Both the position numbers and the translations under genes were made by a program. A stretch of 64,000 bases of DNA from Novosphingobium sp. Chol11 (GTDB lineage Bacteria > Pseudomonadota > Alphaproteobacteria > Sphingomonadales > Sphingomonadaceae): the NCBI RefSeq assembly GCF_900218065.1, contig NZ_OBMU01000001.1:1390650-1454649 (forward strand), given 5' to 3'. Every line of letters begins with the position of its first letter. Position 1 is the stretch's first letter. The notes beneath the pieces are model-generated. The model searched no databases. It was not told where the DNA came from and worked only from the letters and a program-made list of their open reading frames with translations. This document shows positions 28,177 to 37,296 of this stretch, piece after piece.

Positions 28177-29022
28177 ATGCGGTTTGAAGGTACGGAAGAC
28201 TATGTCGCCACCGACGACCTGAAGGTGGCGGTGAACGCAGCGGTGCTGCTGCGCCGCCCCCTGCTGGTGAAGGGTGAGCCGGGTACTGGCAAGACGGTGC
28301 TGGCGCAGGAAATCGCCAAGGCGCTGGACGCGCCGCTGATCGAATGGAACGTCAAATCGACGACCAAAGCCCATCAGGGCCTGTATGAATATGATGCGGT
28401 GGCGCGCCTTCGCGACGGCCAGCTGGGCGACCCGCGCGTCCATGACATCAGCAATTATATCCGCAAGGGGAAGCTGTGGGAGGCGTTCACCTCCCCCATC
28501 CTGCCCGTGCTGCTGATCGACGAGATCGACAAGGCCGACATCGAATTTCCCAACGATCTGTTGCAGGAACTCGATCGCATGGCTTTCCACGTCTATGAGA
28601 CTGGAGAGACGGTCGCCGCGAAAGAGCGGCCGGTAGTGGTCATCACCTCCAACAATGAGAAGGAGTTGCCCGACGCTTTCCTGCGGCGCTGCTTCTTCCA
28701 TTATATCAAGTTCCCCGACCGCGAGACGATGCAGGCCATTGTCGACGTGCACTTTCCCGGCATTCAGAAGATCCTGGTCAGCCGGGCGCTCGACCTCTTC
28801 TACGAAATTCGGGAGGTGCCGGGCCTGAAGAAGAAGCCTTCGACCAGCGAGTTGCTCGACTGGTTGAAGCTGCTGCTGAACGAGGACATGCCGCTGGACG
28901 TGTTGCAGGATCGCGACCCGACAAAGGCCATTCCGCCACTCCATGGCGCGCTGCTCAAGAATGAGCAGGATATCATGATGTTCGAGCGTCTGGCATTCAT
29001 GGCGAGGCGGCAGGGACGGTAA
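28177..29022 (+). CDS. MoxR family AAA+ ATPase
   Basis: A 281-residue AAA+ ATPase. Walker A is GEPGTGKTVLAQEIAKALD, Walker B PVLLIDEIDKADIEFPNDLL, with sensor-1 asparagines in VVITSNNEKELPDAFLRRCF and a C-terminal lid from about residue 195. MoxR ATPases act as chaperones that mature metal-containing or other protein complexes together with a VWA-domain partner. The likely partner is the CoxE-like VWA gene at 32125, three genes downstream on the same strand. The separation is unusual, since the pair is often adjacent. Confidence 0.92.
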   Translation: MRFEGTEDYVATDDLKVAVNAAVLLRRPLLVKGEPGTGKTVLAQEIAKALDAPLIEWNVKSTTKAHQGLYEYDAVARLRDGQLGDPRVHDISNYIRKGKLWEAFTSPILPVLLIDEIDKADIEFPNDLLQELDRMAFHVYETGETVAAKERPVVVITSNNEKELPDAFLRRCFFHYIKFPDRETMQAIVDVHFPGIQKILVSRALDLFYEIREVPGLKKKPSTSELLDWLKLLLNEDMPLDVLQDRDPTKAIPPLHGALLKNEQDIMMFERLAFMARRQGR

Positions 29023-29084
29023 GGACTGATTCGCGTTCCCCGACCCCTACCGCTTTTGGGAAGGGGCAAATGAGGGAGAGGCGT

Positions 29085-29498
29085 ATGACACATGAAGCCG
29101 GGTGCCTGTGCGGGACGGTTCGCGTCCAGATCGATGCGGAACCGCTGGCGGCGCGTATGTGCTGGTGCAGGCTGTGCCAATATCTTGGCGGTGGCACCGC
29201 AACGGTAAATGTCTGCTTTCCGGCCGAGAAGGTCCAGACCAAGGGCGAGGTCCGTTGGCATGAGAGCATCGCCGACAGCGGCAACAGGATGCGCCGCGGC
29301 TTTTGCCCTCAATGCGGCACGCCCTTGTTCAGCATGGCCGAATCGCGGCCCCATCTGATCTTCATCAGGGCTGGCGCCCTGGATGATCCAGGCCTGTTGG
29401 CGCCTCAGGCGGTTATCTGGACGGAGGCGGCACCACATTGGGCGCATCTGGACCCGGAACTGCCACATTATCCGGCGCAGATTCCACCGGTCGCATAA
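29085..29498 (+). CDS. GFA (glutathione-dependent formaldehyde-activating-like) family protein
   Basis: About 137 residues of a zinc-binding GFA domain: EAGCLCGTVRVQI, then MCWCRLCQYLGGGTATVNVC and GFCPQCGTPLFSMAESRP, giving the cysteine sets that hold two zinc ions. The name comes from glutathione-formaldehyde adduct formation by a founding member, an activity that has been doubted; the true substrate here is unknown. GGGAGAGG lies just upstream of the ATG at 29085, favouring it over the in-frame ATG at 29070. Confidence 0.9.
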   Translation: MTHEAGCLCGTVRVQIDAEPLAARMCWCRLCQYLGGGTATVNVCFPAEKVQTKGEVRWHESIADSGNRMRRGFCPQCGTPLFSMAESRPHLIFIRAGALDDPGLLAPQAVIWTEAAPHWAHLDPELPHYPAQIPPVA

Positions 29499-29589
29499 AA
29501 GGCGCTTGCCTTCGCCCTGCGGTTCGGCTCAACCTTCCTTCCTGTATTTCATAGCCGCGACAAGACGGCGTGAAACGGGAAGGATGCCT

Positions 29590-30612
29590 ATGCCGAAGCT
29601 CGCCCTGTCGCTCTTGCCACTCCTCCTGCTTCTGCCGGTGCCCGCATTGTCGCAGGATGCCGATGTGCAGGAGGCGTGGGCTACCAGCGAGGGCAGCCTT
29701 CGCGCACGGGCTGCGGGGATCAGCCTGCCTCAGACGGTCGCCGGACTGTCCTTGTCCAAGAGTGGAGAAGTCACAAACGGCGGCAAGGGAATCGACAATT
29801 ACGCCCAATATCTGTCTGATGATGGCGCGGTTCAGGCGACCTTGTACGTCTATCTGCCAAGCTATGCGGGTGCGTCGATCGCCGCTTACATGACTGATCG
29901 CGCGGTGACGGATCGTTTCGGGCCAAAGACCCGCCGTACCGCTTATGAAGGCGTTGCGCTTCACGGCAAAGCCGGGCGTGCCATCCGGGCGGTTTATGAT
30001 GATGCGGCGAACGGGGCGCTGACCACGGCGGCGGCTTTCGTCCAGTCTGGCCGCTGGCTTGTGAAGCTGCGCGTCACTGGTCCGAGCGAACGGCGCAGGG
30101 AGGTGCTGGCGGGGCTGGATGGGATGCTGAGCGGACTGCGCTTTGATGATGCTTCTGCCGTCCGGTCAATCTCTCCGGCGCGATTTGCGGACTGTCCGAA
30201 GGCAGACGACGGGGACGCGCGGCTTACCGCTTCGGGAGCCGCCACTGGGGCTGATGTGCAGCCTGTGCGGGAGGGCGCTGCGTCCTTCTGCATTCGTGGC
30301 CATGTGCAGACCAGTGAGGGCAGCTATGATGTTCTGGAGCAGCAGCGAGCGCACGGGGCTTCCGTGATCGTGCCGATCGACGATGCGGGCACGGTCATGG
30401 CCTTTGATCCAGCGAGCGGCGGACGCGGCTATCAGCTGTCGATGCATTCGGTGGGCGAAACGAAGCTTTACGGCGTTTATGACCGGGTGCCGAGTACCCG
30501 GCAGATCGCCCAGATTCTGGACGGCAAGGACCCTCAAACGGCTGAGGCGCGGGCGACTGCGGCCTATGCTGCCAGTGGCCAAGTCATAGTGCGCGAGGGC
30601 GCGACGAACTGA
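29590..30612 (+). CDS. Secreted protein of unknown function
   Basis: About 340 residues with a clear signal peptide (MPKLALSLLPLLLLLPVPAL-SQDAD). The mature part has no domain I recognise. Its first half (SLPQTVAGLSLSKSGEVTNG to LDGMLSGLRF) reads like an alpha/beta domain with conserved-looking AYEGVALHGKAGRAIRAVYD. The second half starts after SARFADCPK-like ARFADCPKADDGDARL and contains two cysteines that could form a periplasmic disulfide. GGGAAGG sits 6 bases before the ATG at 29590 and abuts the ATG at 29584, so I prefer 29590. It converges on the chemoreceptor-like gene with a 5-base gap. Confidence 0.75.
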   Translation: MPKLALSLLPLLLLLPVPALSQDADVQEAWATSEGSLRARAAGISLPQTVAGLSLSKSGEVTNGGKGIDNYAQYLSDDGAVQATLYVYLPSYAGASIAAYMTDRAVTDRFGPKTRRTAYEGVALHGKAGRAIRAVYDDAANGALTTAAAFVQSGRWLVKLRVTGPSERRREVLAGLDGMLSGLRFDDASAVRSISPARFADCPKADDGDARLTASGAATGADVQPVREGAASFCIRGHVQTSEGSYDVLEQQRAHGASVIVPIDDAGTVMAFDPASGGRGYQLSMHSVGETKLYGVYDRVPSTRQIAQILDGKDPQTAEARATAAYAASGQVIVREGATN

Positions 30613-30617
30613 GGAAA

Positions 30618-31997
30618 TCAGATGAGGTAGCCGACCTCGTACAGGCCCCAGCGGCGGCCTTCGAACGTCAGCGGCACGAACACGCTGCGAAGCGCGCGGT
30701 AGCGGCCTTCTCCAAGGTCCTGACGGTAAGTGAAGAGGAAGAAGTCGCCGTCGCCATCGAGCGCACGGCGGGTCTGGCTGTCCATGAAAATCTGCCGGTT
30801 GCGCGCATATTCCATGTTCCACGCTGCCTGCCCCGGCCGCTGGGGCTGGCTGCGCGATGAGATGTGCGTCGGCAGATAGCCGTTCATGTCGATCAGGCAG
30901 CAGCCGACGATCGCTTTATCCTGCGCTGTATGGCGGTCCAGAACTGGCCGGATGATGCTGTCTGCAAAGGCGGTGAAGCCATTTTCATATTGCGGCGGAT
31001 CCGATCCCAGGACCGGACGGTAATTCTCGTCGAATAGAGCAGATGGCGTGAGCTCACCCGAAGCCAGAGCCACATTGATCATTCGCGACACCTCCGCCGC
31101 GCCATCTTCGGCATAGGCGATGTAGCGGCTGTCGCGGGTCCGGTGCCCGCCATGGGCGGCGGTGTTGAGCATGCCGTTCGCCATGCCCTCAAGCTGCTCA
31201 AGCTGGACCTTCGCCATTTCGACGCGCTGGGCGCTCTCGGCGGCGGACTCGCTGAAATTGGTGAGGCCCTGACGCAGCGCGCCCACGTCAGCGTCGGCTT
31301 CATTGGTGCAGGTTACGATGGCGTGAGAGCGTTCGCCGAACTGCGTCACGAGCGAGGCTATTTCCGCCATGGTGACGCTTAGCGTGTCGATATGCGCGCT
31401 GACGTCCCGGCCACGGCCGATATTTGCCTCGACGCCGCTGATCAGGTGACGCGCGTCGCGGTCCAACTGGCCGAGCTTGTCGCCGACCGATGCTGCGGAC
31501 TCGCCTGCCTGTCCGGCGAGGCGGCGGATTTCATCTGCCACGACGGCAAAGCCTTGCGTCGCTTCGCCGCCACGTGCGGCTTCGATGGCGGCGTTGACGC
31601 CCAGAAGCCGGGTTTGACGAGCGATCGCGCCGAGTTGGTCGGATATGCCGCCGACCGTTTCAATCACTCCGAGGAACTGGCGCAGGCGCCCTTCCAAACC
31701 AGTGACATGATCGACGAGGCTGGCGACCTGGGCCAGGGATTGGGTGATCGCCTCGTGACCCTCCGCGATGATGCGGGCAGCGCGGCGCGAGGTGAGGCTG
31801 AGTTCCTCCGCCGCGACGACGCTTTCATTCTGGCTCCCCGCCAGAGCCTCCATGTTCGATTGCAGCTGCGTGAGCCGCTGCGAGTCGGCCTGAATGCGAC
31901 GGGTAAGTTCGCCGAGGAAACCCGCCGTCTCGCTGCATTGCAGCGCAACGTCGCCCGACCGCTCGCCAAGGTCCGTCAATAAATGCTCATTTTCCAA
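30618..31997 (-). CDS. Soluble methyl-accepting chemotaxis-like protein, signalling domain first
   Basis: A 459-residue protein with no transmembrane segment. The MCP signalling domain lies in the N-terminal 270 residues, with the hairpin tip LLGVNAAIEAARGGEATQGF and AVVADEIRRLAGQAGESA intact. The last 160 residues form a globular domain (from TPSALFDENYRPVLGSDPPQ to RRWGLYEVGYLI) that resembles small-molecule sensor folds of the PAS/Cache type, but the family is not certain. This order is the reverse of classical receptors, where sensing precedes signalling. It would act in the cytoplasm, feeding CheA if this organism has chemotaxis genes. It starts at TTG (31997) with GGGG upstream. Confidence 0.85.
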   Translation of the reverse strand: MENEHLLTDLGERSGDVALQCSETAGFLGELTRRIQADSQRLTQLQSNMEALAGSQNESVVAAEELSLTSRRAARIIAEGHEAITQSLAQVASLVDHVTGLEGRLRQFLGVIETVGGISDQLGAIARQTRLLGVNAAIEAARGGEATQGFAVVADEIRRLAGQAGESAASVGDKLGQLDRDARHLISGVEANIGRGRDVSAHIDTLSVTMAEIASLVTQFGERSHAIVTCTNEADADVGALRQGLTNFSESAAESAQRVEMAKVQLEQLEGMANGMLNTAAHGGHRTRDSRYIAYAEDGAAEVSRMINVALASGELTPSALFDENYRPVLGSDPPQYENGFTAFADSIIRPVLDRHTAQDKAIVGCCLIDMNGYLPTHISSRSQPQRPGQAAWNMEYARNRQIFMDSQTRRALDGDGDFFLFTYRQDLGEGRYRALRSVFVPLTFEGRRWGLYEVGYLI

Positions 31998-32124
31998 TGA
32001 GTGTCACCCCAACCGCCCGCTCTTGGATACTGCCCAGTTAACGATGCGATGCAACACTTAACATTTTCCCAACCATGCGCTGCCCCTTGCATCCGTAACG
32101 TGGCTGAAGGACAAGGCCGCCATC

Positions 32125-33300
32125 ATGATGCTGAATTTTCTCGACGCGCTCAGGGCCGCGGGCATTCCTGCCGGCATCAAGGAGCATCTGCTTCTACTGG
32201 AGGCGCTGGATCGTGACGTCATCGGGCAGAGGCCGGAGGAATTCTATTATCTCGCGCGGGCGACTTATGTGAAGGACGAGGGACTGATCGACCGGTTCGA
32301 TCAGGTCTTTGCGAAGGTCTTCAAGGGCGTGTTGGACGCGAGCGGCGTCGAGGCCGACATTCCTGAGGAGTGGCTGCGCCTGGTCGCGGAGAAATATCTG
32401 AGCGCCGAGGAAATGGAGAAGATCAAGTCGCTGGGCAGCTGGGACGAGATCATGGAGACGCTGAAGAAACGGCTGGAGGAGCAGAAAGGACGCCATCAGG
32501 GCGGCAACAAATGGATCGGCACGGGCGGAACATCGCCGTTCGGCCATGGCGGCTATAATCCTGAAGGCATCCGCATCGGCGGCGAGAGCAGGCACAAGCG
32601 CGCGATCAAGGTGTGGGAAAAACGCGAGTTTCAAAATCTCGACAGCAGCAAGGAACTGGGCACGCGCAACATCAAGGTGGCGCTGCGACGGCTGCGGCGC
32701 TTCGCTCGCGAAGGTGCGGCGAGCGAACTCGATCTGGAAGGAACCATCCGGGGGACGGCCCGGCAGGGATGGCTGGACATAAGGATGCGGCCCGAGCGGC
32801 ATAATGCGGTCAAGCTGCTGCTGTTCCTGGACGTTGGCGGATCGATGGACCCGTTCATCCGGCTTTGCGAGGAACTGTTTTCCGCCGCGACGACCGAGTT
32901 CAAGAACATGGAGTTCTTCTACTTCCACAACTGCCTTTATGAGGGCGTGTGGAAGGACAATCGCCGCCGCTTTTCAGAGCGTATCCCGACCTGGGATATC
33001 CTGCACAAATATGGCCATGACTATAAGGTCATCTTCGTCGGCGATGCAGCGATGAGCCCTTATGAGATCAGCTATCCGGGCGGTTCGGTAGAACATATGA
33101 ACGAAGAACCGGGCGCGGTGTGGATGAGCCGATTGCTGCATACCTATCCGGCGGCCGTGTGGCTGAACCCGACGCCTCGCGACCATTGGGACTATAGCCA
33201 ATCGACGCGGATGATCCGGGAGATCATGAGCCAGCGCATGTATCCGCTGACGCTAGAGGGCATCGATGAAGGGATGCGGGAGCTGACCCGCAAGCGGTGA
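32125..33300 (+). CDS. VWA domain protein, CoxE-like
   Basis: A 391-residue cytoplasmic protein. The N-terminal 180 residues are helical (FLDALRAAGIPAGIKEHLLL, YYLARATYVKDEGLIDRFDQ) as in CoxE/YehP-like VWA partners. The VWA domain begins at VKLLLFLDVGGSMDPFIRLC, where the metal site reads D-x-G-x-S, and includes VIFVGDAAMSPYEI and the closing WLNPTPRDHWDYSQSTRMIR. Such proteins work with MoxR ATPases in complex assembly; the MoxR gene at 28177 is the natural partner. The target complex is unknown. Confidence 0.9.
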   Translation: MMLNFLDALRAAGIPAGIKEHLLLLEALDRDVIGQRPEEFYYLARATYVKDEGLIDRFDQVFAKVFKGVLDASGVEADIPEEWLRLVAEKYLSAEEMEKIKSLGSWDEIMETLKKRLEEQKGRHQGGNKWIGTGGTSPFGHGGYNPEGIRIGGESRHKRAIKVWEKREFQNLDSSKELGTRNIKVALRRLRRFAREGAASELDLEGTIRGTARQGWLDIRMRPERHNAVKLLLFLDVGGSMDPFIRLCEELFSAATTEFKNMEFFYFHNCLYEGVWKDNRRRFSERIPTWDILHKYGHDYKVIFVGDAAMSPYEISYPGGSVEHMNEEPGAVWMSRLLHTYPAAVWLNPTPRDHWDYSQSTRMIREIMSQRMYPLTLEGIDEGMRELTRKR

Positions 33301-33306
33301 GTGGCG

Positions 33307-34413
33307 TCAGGCCGGATCGAAGAGAACGCCGCCCGTCATCGGGACAGGCACGCCGGTGGTGCCGGGAAAGCTGATCGGCAGGGATTTGAGACGGCGCACA
33401 GCCATATAGGCAAAGCCCTGCGCTTCAAGGGCGTCGCCGTCCCAGCCGAGATCATCGACCGGGCGCACATCTGCATGGGTGAATGCCGACAGCATTGCCA
33501 TCAGGGTCGCATTATGGCGGCCGCCTCCGCCGACATAGATGGCGGAAGGCGGGGATGGGAGGTGATCAAGCGCGCGTGCAACCGCTTTAGCAGTGAAGGC
33601 CGTCAGCGTTGCGGCTCCATCCTCGAGTGAAAGGCCGCGCATCGTGTCGAGTGTGAAGGCTTCGCGGTCGATGCTCTTGGGCGGTGGCAGATCGAACCAG
33701 GAGTCGGCCATCAAGCTGGCAAGCCGGGCCTCATCGATCTGCCCCTTGGCCGCCGTGACGCCATTTTCGTCGAAGGGCTTGCCGCTATGGGTCTGCATCC
33801 AATTGTCGATCAGGCCACTTGCCATGCCAGTGTCGAACGCGAGGAGGCCGCCTGCCTCTCCGATCGCGGTGATGTTGGCCACGCCGCCAAGGTTCAGGAT
33901 TGCCACAGGCTTCGGCAGGCCGCTTGCCAAGGCGCGGTGATAGACCGGCATCAGCGGTGCCCCCTGCCCTCCCGCTGCAACATCGGCGCTGCGGAGGTCG
34001 CCAACGACGGGTATACCAAAAGCGCCTGCCAAGGCGGCGCCATCGCCGATTTGCCACGTCCAGCGCCATTCTGGCCGATGGGCGACGGTATGGCCATGAA
34101 ACCCGATAACGGCGATATCCTGAGCGACATGACCGCTGCGCGCGAGAAGGTCCGAAACGGCCTCCACATGAAGCTCGGTGAGTTCTCCTTCCACGGACTG
34201 GATGAGAGGCTCGAAGCCCGGCTTGTCCATCGCCATGGCGCGCTGGCACGCTTCGGCCAGGCGGATGCGGAAGCCATCGAGGTAGGGCATGGCGTGGAAC
34301 GCGACGGGTTTGCTGATGCCCTCTCCGTCGGTTTCGATGAGCGCGGCGTCGATGCCGTCACGCGACGTGCCCGACATGAGGCCGATCGCCAGCATGGGTT
34401 GGGTCTGGGTCAC
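33307..34413 (-). CDS. anmK: Anhydro-N-acetylmuramic acid kinase
   Basis: About 368 residues. AnmK converts 1,6-anhydro-MurNAc from cell-wall turnover to MurNAc-6-phosphate using ATP and water. The N-terminal LAIGLMSGTSRDGIDAALIE is diagnostic, followed by IGFHGHTVAHRPEWRWTWQI, NLGGVANITAIGEAGGLLAF and IYVGGGGRHNATLMAML. I chose the GTG at 34413 because GGAAGG lies five bases ahead of it; an ATG at 34395 is the alternative. It is divergent from tyrS and converges on the VWA gene with a 6-base gap. Confidence 0.93.
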   Translation of the reverse strand: MTQTQPMLAIGLMSGTSRDGIDAALIETDGEGISKPVAFHAMPYLDGFRIRLAEACQRAMAMDKPGFEPLIQSVEGELTELHVEAVSDLLARSGHVAQDIAVIGFHGHTVAHRPEWRWTWQIGDGAALAGAFGIPVVGDLRSADVAAGGQGAPLMPVYHRALASGLPKPVAILNLGGVANITAIGEAGGLLAFDTGMASGLIDNWMQTHSGKPFDENGVTAAKGQIDEARLASLMADSWFDLPPPKSIDREAFTLDTMRGLSLEDGAATLTAFTAKAVARALDHLPSPPSAIYVGGGGRHNATLMAMLSAFTHADVRPVDDLGWDGDALEAQGFAYMAVRRLKSLPISFPGTTGVPVPMTGGVLFDPA

Positions 34414-34525
34414 TGCTTCCTTCCTTCCGCTCTCTCCTGCTCTGTGTAGCCGAATGGATCGGGACACAAGATCAGGATGACGGGGGATGACGTTGTTGTG
34501 TCGCGATGCTAGAGGGCGGCGCATT

Positions 34526-35743
34526 ATGACCAGCTACTCGTCCGATCTGCTCCGCCTCCTGGAGGCACGTGGTTACATCCATCAGCTGACTGATGCGGAA
34601 GGGCTCGATGCCCTTGCCGCCAAGCAGATCGTTCCAGGCTATATCGGCTTCGACCCGACCGCACCGTCCCTGCATGTCGGGCACCTCGTTTCGATCATGA
34701 TGCTGCGGCAATTGCAGAAGGCGGGGCACAAGCCCATCGTCCTGATGGGCGGCGGAACGGGCAAGATCGGGGACCCGAGCTTCAAGGACGAAGCGCGCAA
34801 GCTGCTGACTACCGACACGATCGCGGAGAATGTCGCGAGCATCAAACGCGTGTTCGAACGCTTCCTGACCTTTGGTGACGGGCCGAGCGATGCCGTCATG
34901 CTCGACAATGCCGAATGGCTCGATCGGCTGGAATATATTCCCTTCCTGCGGGAAATCGGCCAGCATTTCTCCATAAACCGCATGCTGAGCTTTGATTCGG
35001 TGAAGCTGCGGCTGGACCGTGAGCAGTCGCTGTCCTTCCTCGAGTTCAACTATATGATCCTCCAGGCCTATGACTTTCTGGAGCTTTCGCGGCGATCGGG
35101 ATGCCGGTTGCAGATGGGCGGATCGGACCAGTGGGGGAATATCGTCAATGGCGTCGAACTCGCGCGCCGGGTCGATGGTACGCAGGTGTTCGGGCTGACG
35201 ACACCGCTTCTCACCAACGCCGATGGCACGAAGATGGGCAAGACGGTCGGCGGCGCCGTGTGGCTGAACGAAGATCAGCTTTCGACCTATGATTATTGGC
35301 AGTTCTGGCGCAACACGGCGGACGCGGACGTGGCCAACCGGCTGCGGCTGTTCACCGATCTGCCGATGGACGAGGTAGCGCGCCTGGCAGCGCTTCAGGG
35401 CTCCGAAATCAACGAAGCGAAGAAGATCCTGGCCAATGAGGCGACCGCGCTTTGCCGCGGTTTCGACGCAGCGGCGGCGGCGGCGGAGACGGCGCGCAAG
35501 ACGTTCGAGGAAGGCGCTTCGGATGCCAACCTGCCGACGATCAGCGTCGGCGCGGAAGGGCTGACAATCGTACAAGGCACCGCCGCGCTAGGCTTTGCCA
35601 CCTCCAACAAGGAGGTCCGGCGCAAGCTGGCTGAAGGCGCGATCCGCGTGAATGGCGAAGTCGTGAGCGACCCGATGCTGACGTTGAAGCCCGGCGACAA
35701 GGTCAGCTTCGGCGCTAAGAAACATGGGTTAGTAACTGCTTGA
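34526..35743 (+). CDS. tyrS: Tyrosyl-tRNA synthetase
   Basis: A 405-residue class I synthetase attaching tyrosine to tRNA-Tyr. The HIGH-like motif is [11 protein letters not shown] (residues about 38-48) and the KMSKS-like motif is [11 protein letters not shown]. Between them are the tyrosine-binding [13 protein letters not shown] and [13 protein letters not shown]. The C-terminal S4 RNA-binding domain follows from about residue 345 ([20 protein letters not shown]). The start [20 protein letters not shown] at 34526 fits the family; an earlier in-frame start does not. Full length. Confidence 0.97.
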   Translation: MTSYSSDLLRLLEARGYIHQLTDAEGLDALAAKQIVPGYIGFDPTAPSLHVGHLVSIMMLRQLQKAGHKPIVLMGGGTGKIGDPSFKDEARKLLTTDTIAENVASIKRVFERFLTFGDGPSDAVMLDNAEWLDRLEYIPFLREIGQHFSINRMLSFDSVKLRLDREQSLSFLEFNYMILQAYDFLELSRRSGCRLQMGGSDQWGNIVNGVELARRVDGTQVFGLTTPLLTNADGTKMGKTVGGAVWLNEDQLSTYDYWQFWRNTADADVANRLRLFTDLPMDEVARLAALQGSEINEAKKILANEATALCRGFDAAAAAAETARKTFEEGASDANLPTISVGAEGLTIVQGTAALGFATSNKEVRRKLAEGAIRVNGEVVSDPMLTLKPGDKVSFGAKKHGLVTA

Positions 35744-35782
35744 AACTTTAGAGAGTTAAAGGCGGATTAAGTAAAGCTGGTA

Positions 35783-35817
35783 AGGAAAGGGCGAGGTTCG
35801 TCGCCTTAAGCTTTCCT
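35783..35817 (+). promoter_or_regulatory. Stem-loop abutting the PilZ gene start
   Basis: AGGAAAG (35783-35789) pairs with CTTTCCT (35811-35817), and inside it GGCGA (35790-35794) pairs with TCGCC (35801-35805) around a GGTTCG loop, leaving TTAAG bulged. The structure ends one base before the ATG at 35819, where no ordinary ribosome-binding site is visible because the only purine-rich stretch (AAGGAAAGGG) is inside the stem. It could be a tyrS terminator lacking a T-run, or an RNA structure that gates translation. Confidence 0.45.
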
Positions 35818-35818
35818 C

Positions 35819-36172
35819 ATGTCTTCGGTGCTCGCCAGCCTCGCTCAGGTCGCCCGTTCACGGGACCCTTCGGTTAATCAGCGCCGCACGCCCCGCGTGC
35901 TGGTGGATATGGTCAGCCATATCGCCGCACGGGGGCGAACGCATGGCGTCCGGGTCATCAATATCTCCGAACTCGGGTTGATGTGCCGCACCGATGCGGA
36001 GGTCACGATTGGCGAGCGGATTTCAGTCTGGCTGCCGGTCGTCAAGGATGTGCAGGCCGATGTTCGGTGGGCCGAGGACGGCCGGGTCGGGGTGGAGTTT
36101 TGCCAAGCCATCGACCCGCAGGTCTATGAGGCGATGCTGTCGCTCATCCCGCCACGGCAGACCGCCTGGTAA
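35819..36172 (+). CDS. PilZ domain protein (c-di-GMP receptor candidate)
   Basis: A 117-residue single-domain PilZ protein. The c-di-GMP-binding RxxxR motif is present in NQRRTPRVLVDM, and the second motif NxSxxG in RVINISELGLMC, so binding is likely. The rest gives the barrel (GERISVWLPVVKDVQADVRW, VGVEFCQAIDP). It is a stand-alone receptor with no output domain, so it would act by binding another protein. A GGDEF/EAL protein is encoded at 44606 in the same window. Its 3' end overlaps the convergent MscS-type gene by 29 bases. Confidence 0.9.
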   Translation: MSSVLASLAQVARSRDPSVNQRRTPRVLVDMVSHIAARGRTHGVRVINISELGLMCRTDAEVTIGERISVWLPVVKDVQADVRWAEDGRVGVEFCQAIDPQVYEAMLSLIPPRQTAW

Positions 36173-37235
36173 AGAGCTGTTCAACGCTCTGATCGGCTTC
36201 GACCCGCTGACGTGATCGGACAAGCGCCTCCGGCATTTCGGTGCGCAGGAAGGTCATCATCGCCTCTCGCACTTCGCAGCGCAGGTCGAAGGCGATGCCG
36301 GCATTGCGCGCGCTGAGCAGGCCCCGCAGTTCCAGCGCATCGGCCTTGTGATCGGTGACCTGAAGGATGGCGACGCGCCCATCCCAGCGGCTGTTGGCCT
36401 TCACCACTTCCACGAAATGCGCGCGAATACGTTCGACATCCGCCGCAGGGTCGACATAGAGGAAGACGGTGCCAAGCAGGTCGGAGGTCTTGGTCGTCCA
36501 GTTCTGGAACGGCTTTTCGAGGAAATAGGACACAGGCACGACCATGCGCCGATCATCCCAGATGCGCACAACGACATAGGTGAGCTTGATATCCTCGATG
36601 CGGCCCCATTCTCCTTCGATGATCACCACATCGTCCAGTCGGATCGGTTCGGAAAAGGCCATCTGGATGCCCGCGATCAGGTTCTTTAGCGCTGGCTGCG
36701 CCGCTGCGCCGACCGCAAGGCCCGCCAGACCGGCCGAGGCCATCAAGGTGACGCCGACGGTGCGAACACCGGGAATCATGATCAGCATCAGGGATATGAT
36801 CAGGAAGCCGATGATGAACTGCGCCACGCGGTAAAGGATGCGGATGCGGGTGTGCTGGCGGCGGGCCTTCAGATTATCTTCGACGGTGATGTCGCTGCGC
36901 CGCTCAAGAATGGTGCGGAAGGCCCGCATGGACGCGAAGATCAGCCAACCGACGAGCAGGGTGAAGAGCATCTTTGATCCGATCGCCCACATGGCCTCTA
37001 TGCGATCGCTGAAGGTCAGCGGCTGAATGCCTGCCGCAAGTGCCATCAAGACCACGATCCAGCGGGTCGGATGATAGATGGCGGGCAGGATGACGGGATC
37101 GAGCTTCATGCGGCGCGCGATGCGGTTCGCTATCCAATAGGCGAGCCAGTGGAGCAGAAAGGCGACGGTGACCGAGATCGCGATGAAGATCGCCGCGATC
37201 GGCGTGACGTGATGCAGGCTGATGTCGGATTGCAT
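36144..37235 (-). CDS. Mechanosensitive ion channel family protein (MscS-like)
   Basis: About 363 residues. Several N-terminal transmembrane segments (AIFIAISVTVAFLLHWLAYW, MLFTLLVGWLIFASMRAFRT, LYRVAQFIIGFLIISLMLIM) lead to the pore-lining helix rich in Ala/Gly (LMASAGLAGLAVGAAAQPAL) and LIAGIQMAFSEPIRLDDVVI, the MscS beta domain. A cytoplasmic C-terminal region follows. It would relieve turgor on hypo-osmotic shock. It lies 61 bases downstream of recG on the same strand; the ATG at 37235 is preferred over one 16 codons earlier. Its end overlaps PilZ on the opposite strand. Confidence 0.9.
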   Translation of the reverse strand: MQSDISLHHVTPIAAIFIAISVTVAFLLHWLAYWIANRIARRMKLDPVILPAIYHPTRWIVVLMALAAGIQPLTFSDRIEAMWAIGSKMLFTLLVGWLIFASMRAFRTILERRSDITVEDNLKARRQHTRIRILYRVAQFIIGFLIISLMLIMIPGVRTVGVTLMASAGLAGLAVGAAAQPALKNLIAGIQMAFSEPIRLDDVVIIEGEWGRIEDIKLTYVVVRIWDDRRMVVPVSYFLEKPFQNWTTKTSDLLGTVFLYVDPAADVERIRAHFVEVVKANSRWDGRVAILQVTDHKADALELRGLLSARNAGIAFDLRCEVREAMMTFLRTEMPEALVRSRQRVEADQSVEQLFTRRSAVAG

Positions 37236-37296
37236 GCTCTTGGCAACGACAGCGGGCGTTCGATGGTTTCGCTGTCGCAGCATTTCGTCGCGCGGA

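Noticed and set aside
34487-34525. Upstream in-frame start for tyrS
   Set aside because: It would add thirteen Arg-rich residues not expected in TyrS; MTSYSS at 34526 suits the family.
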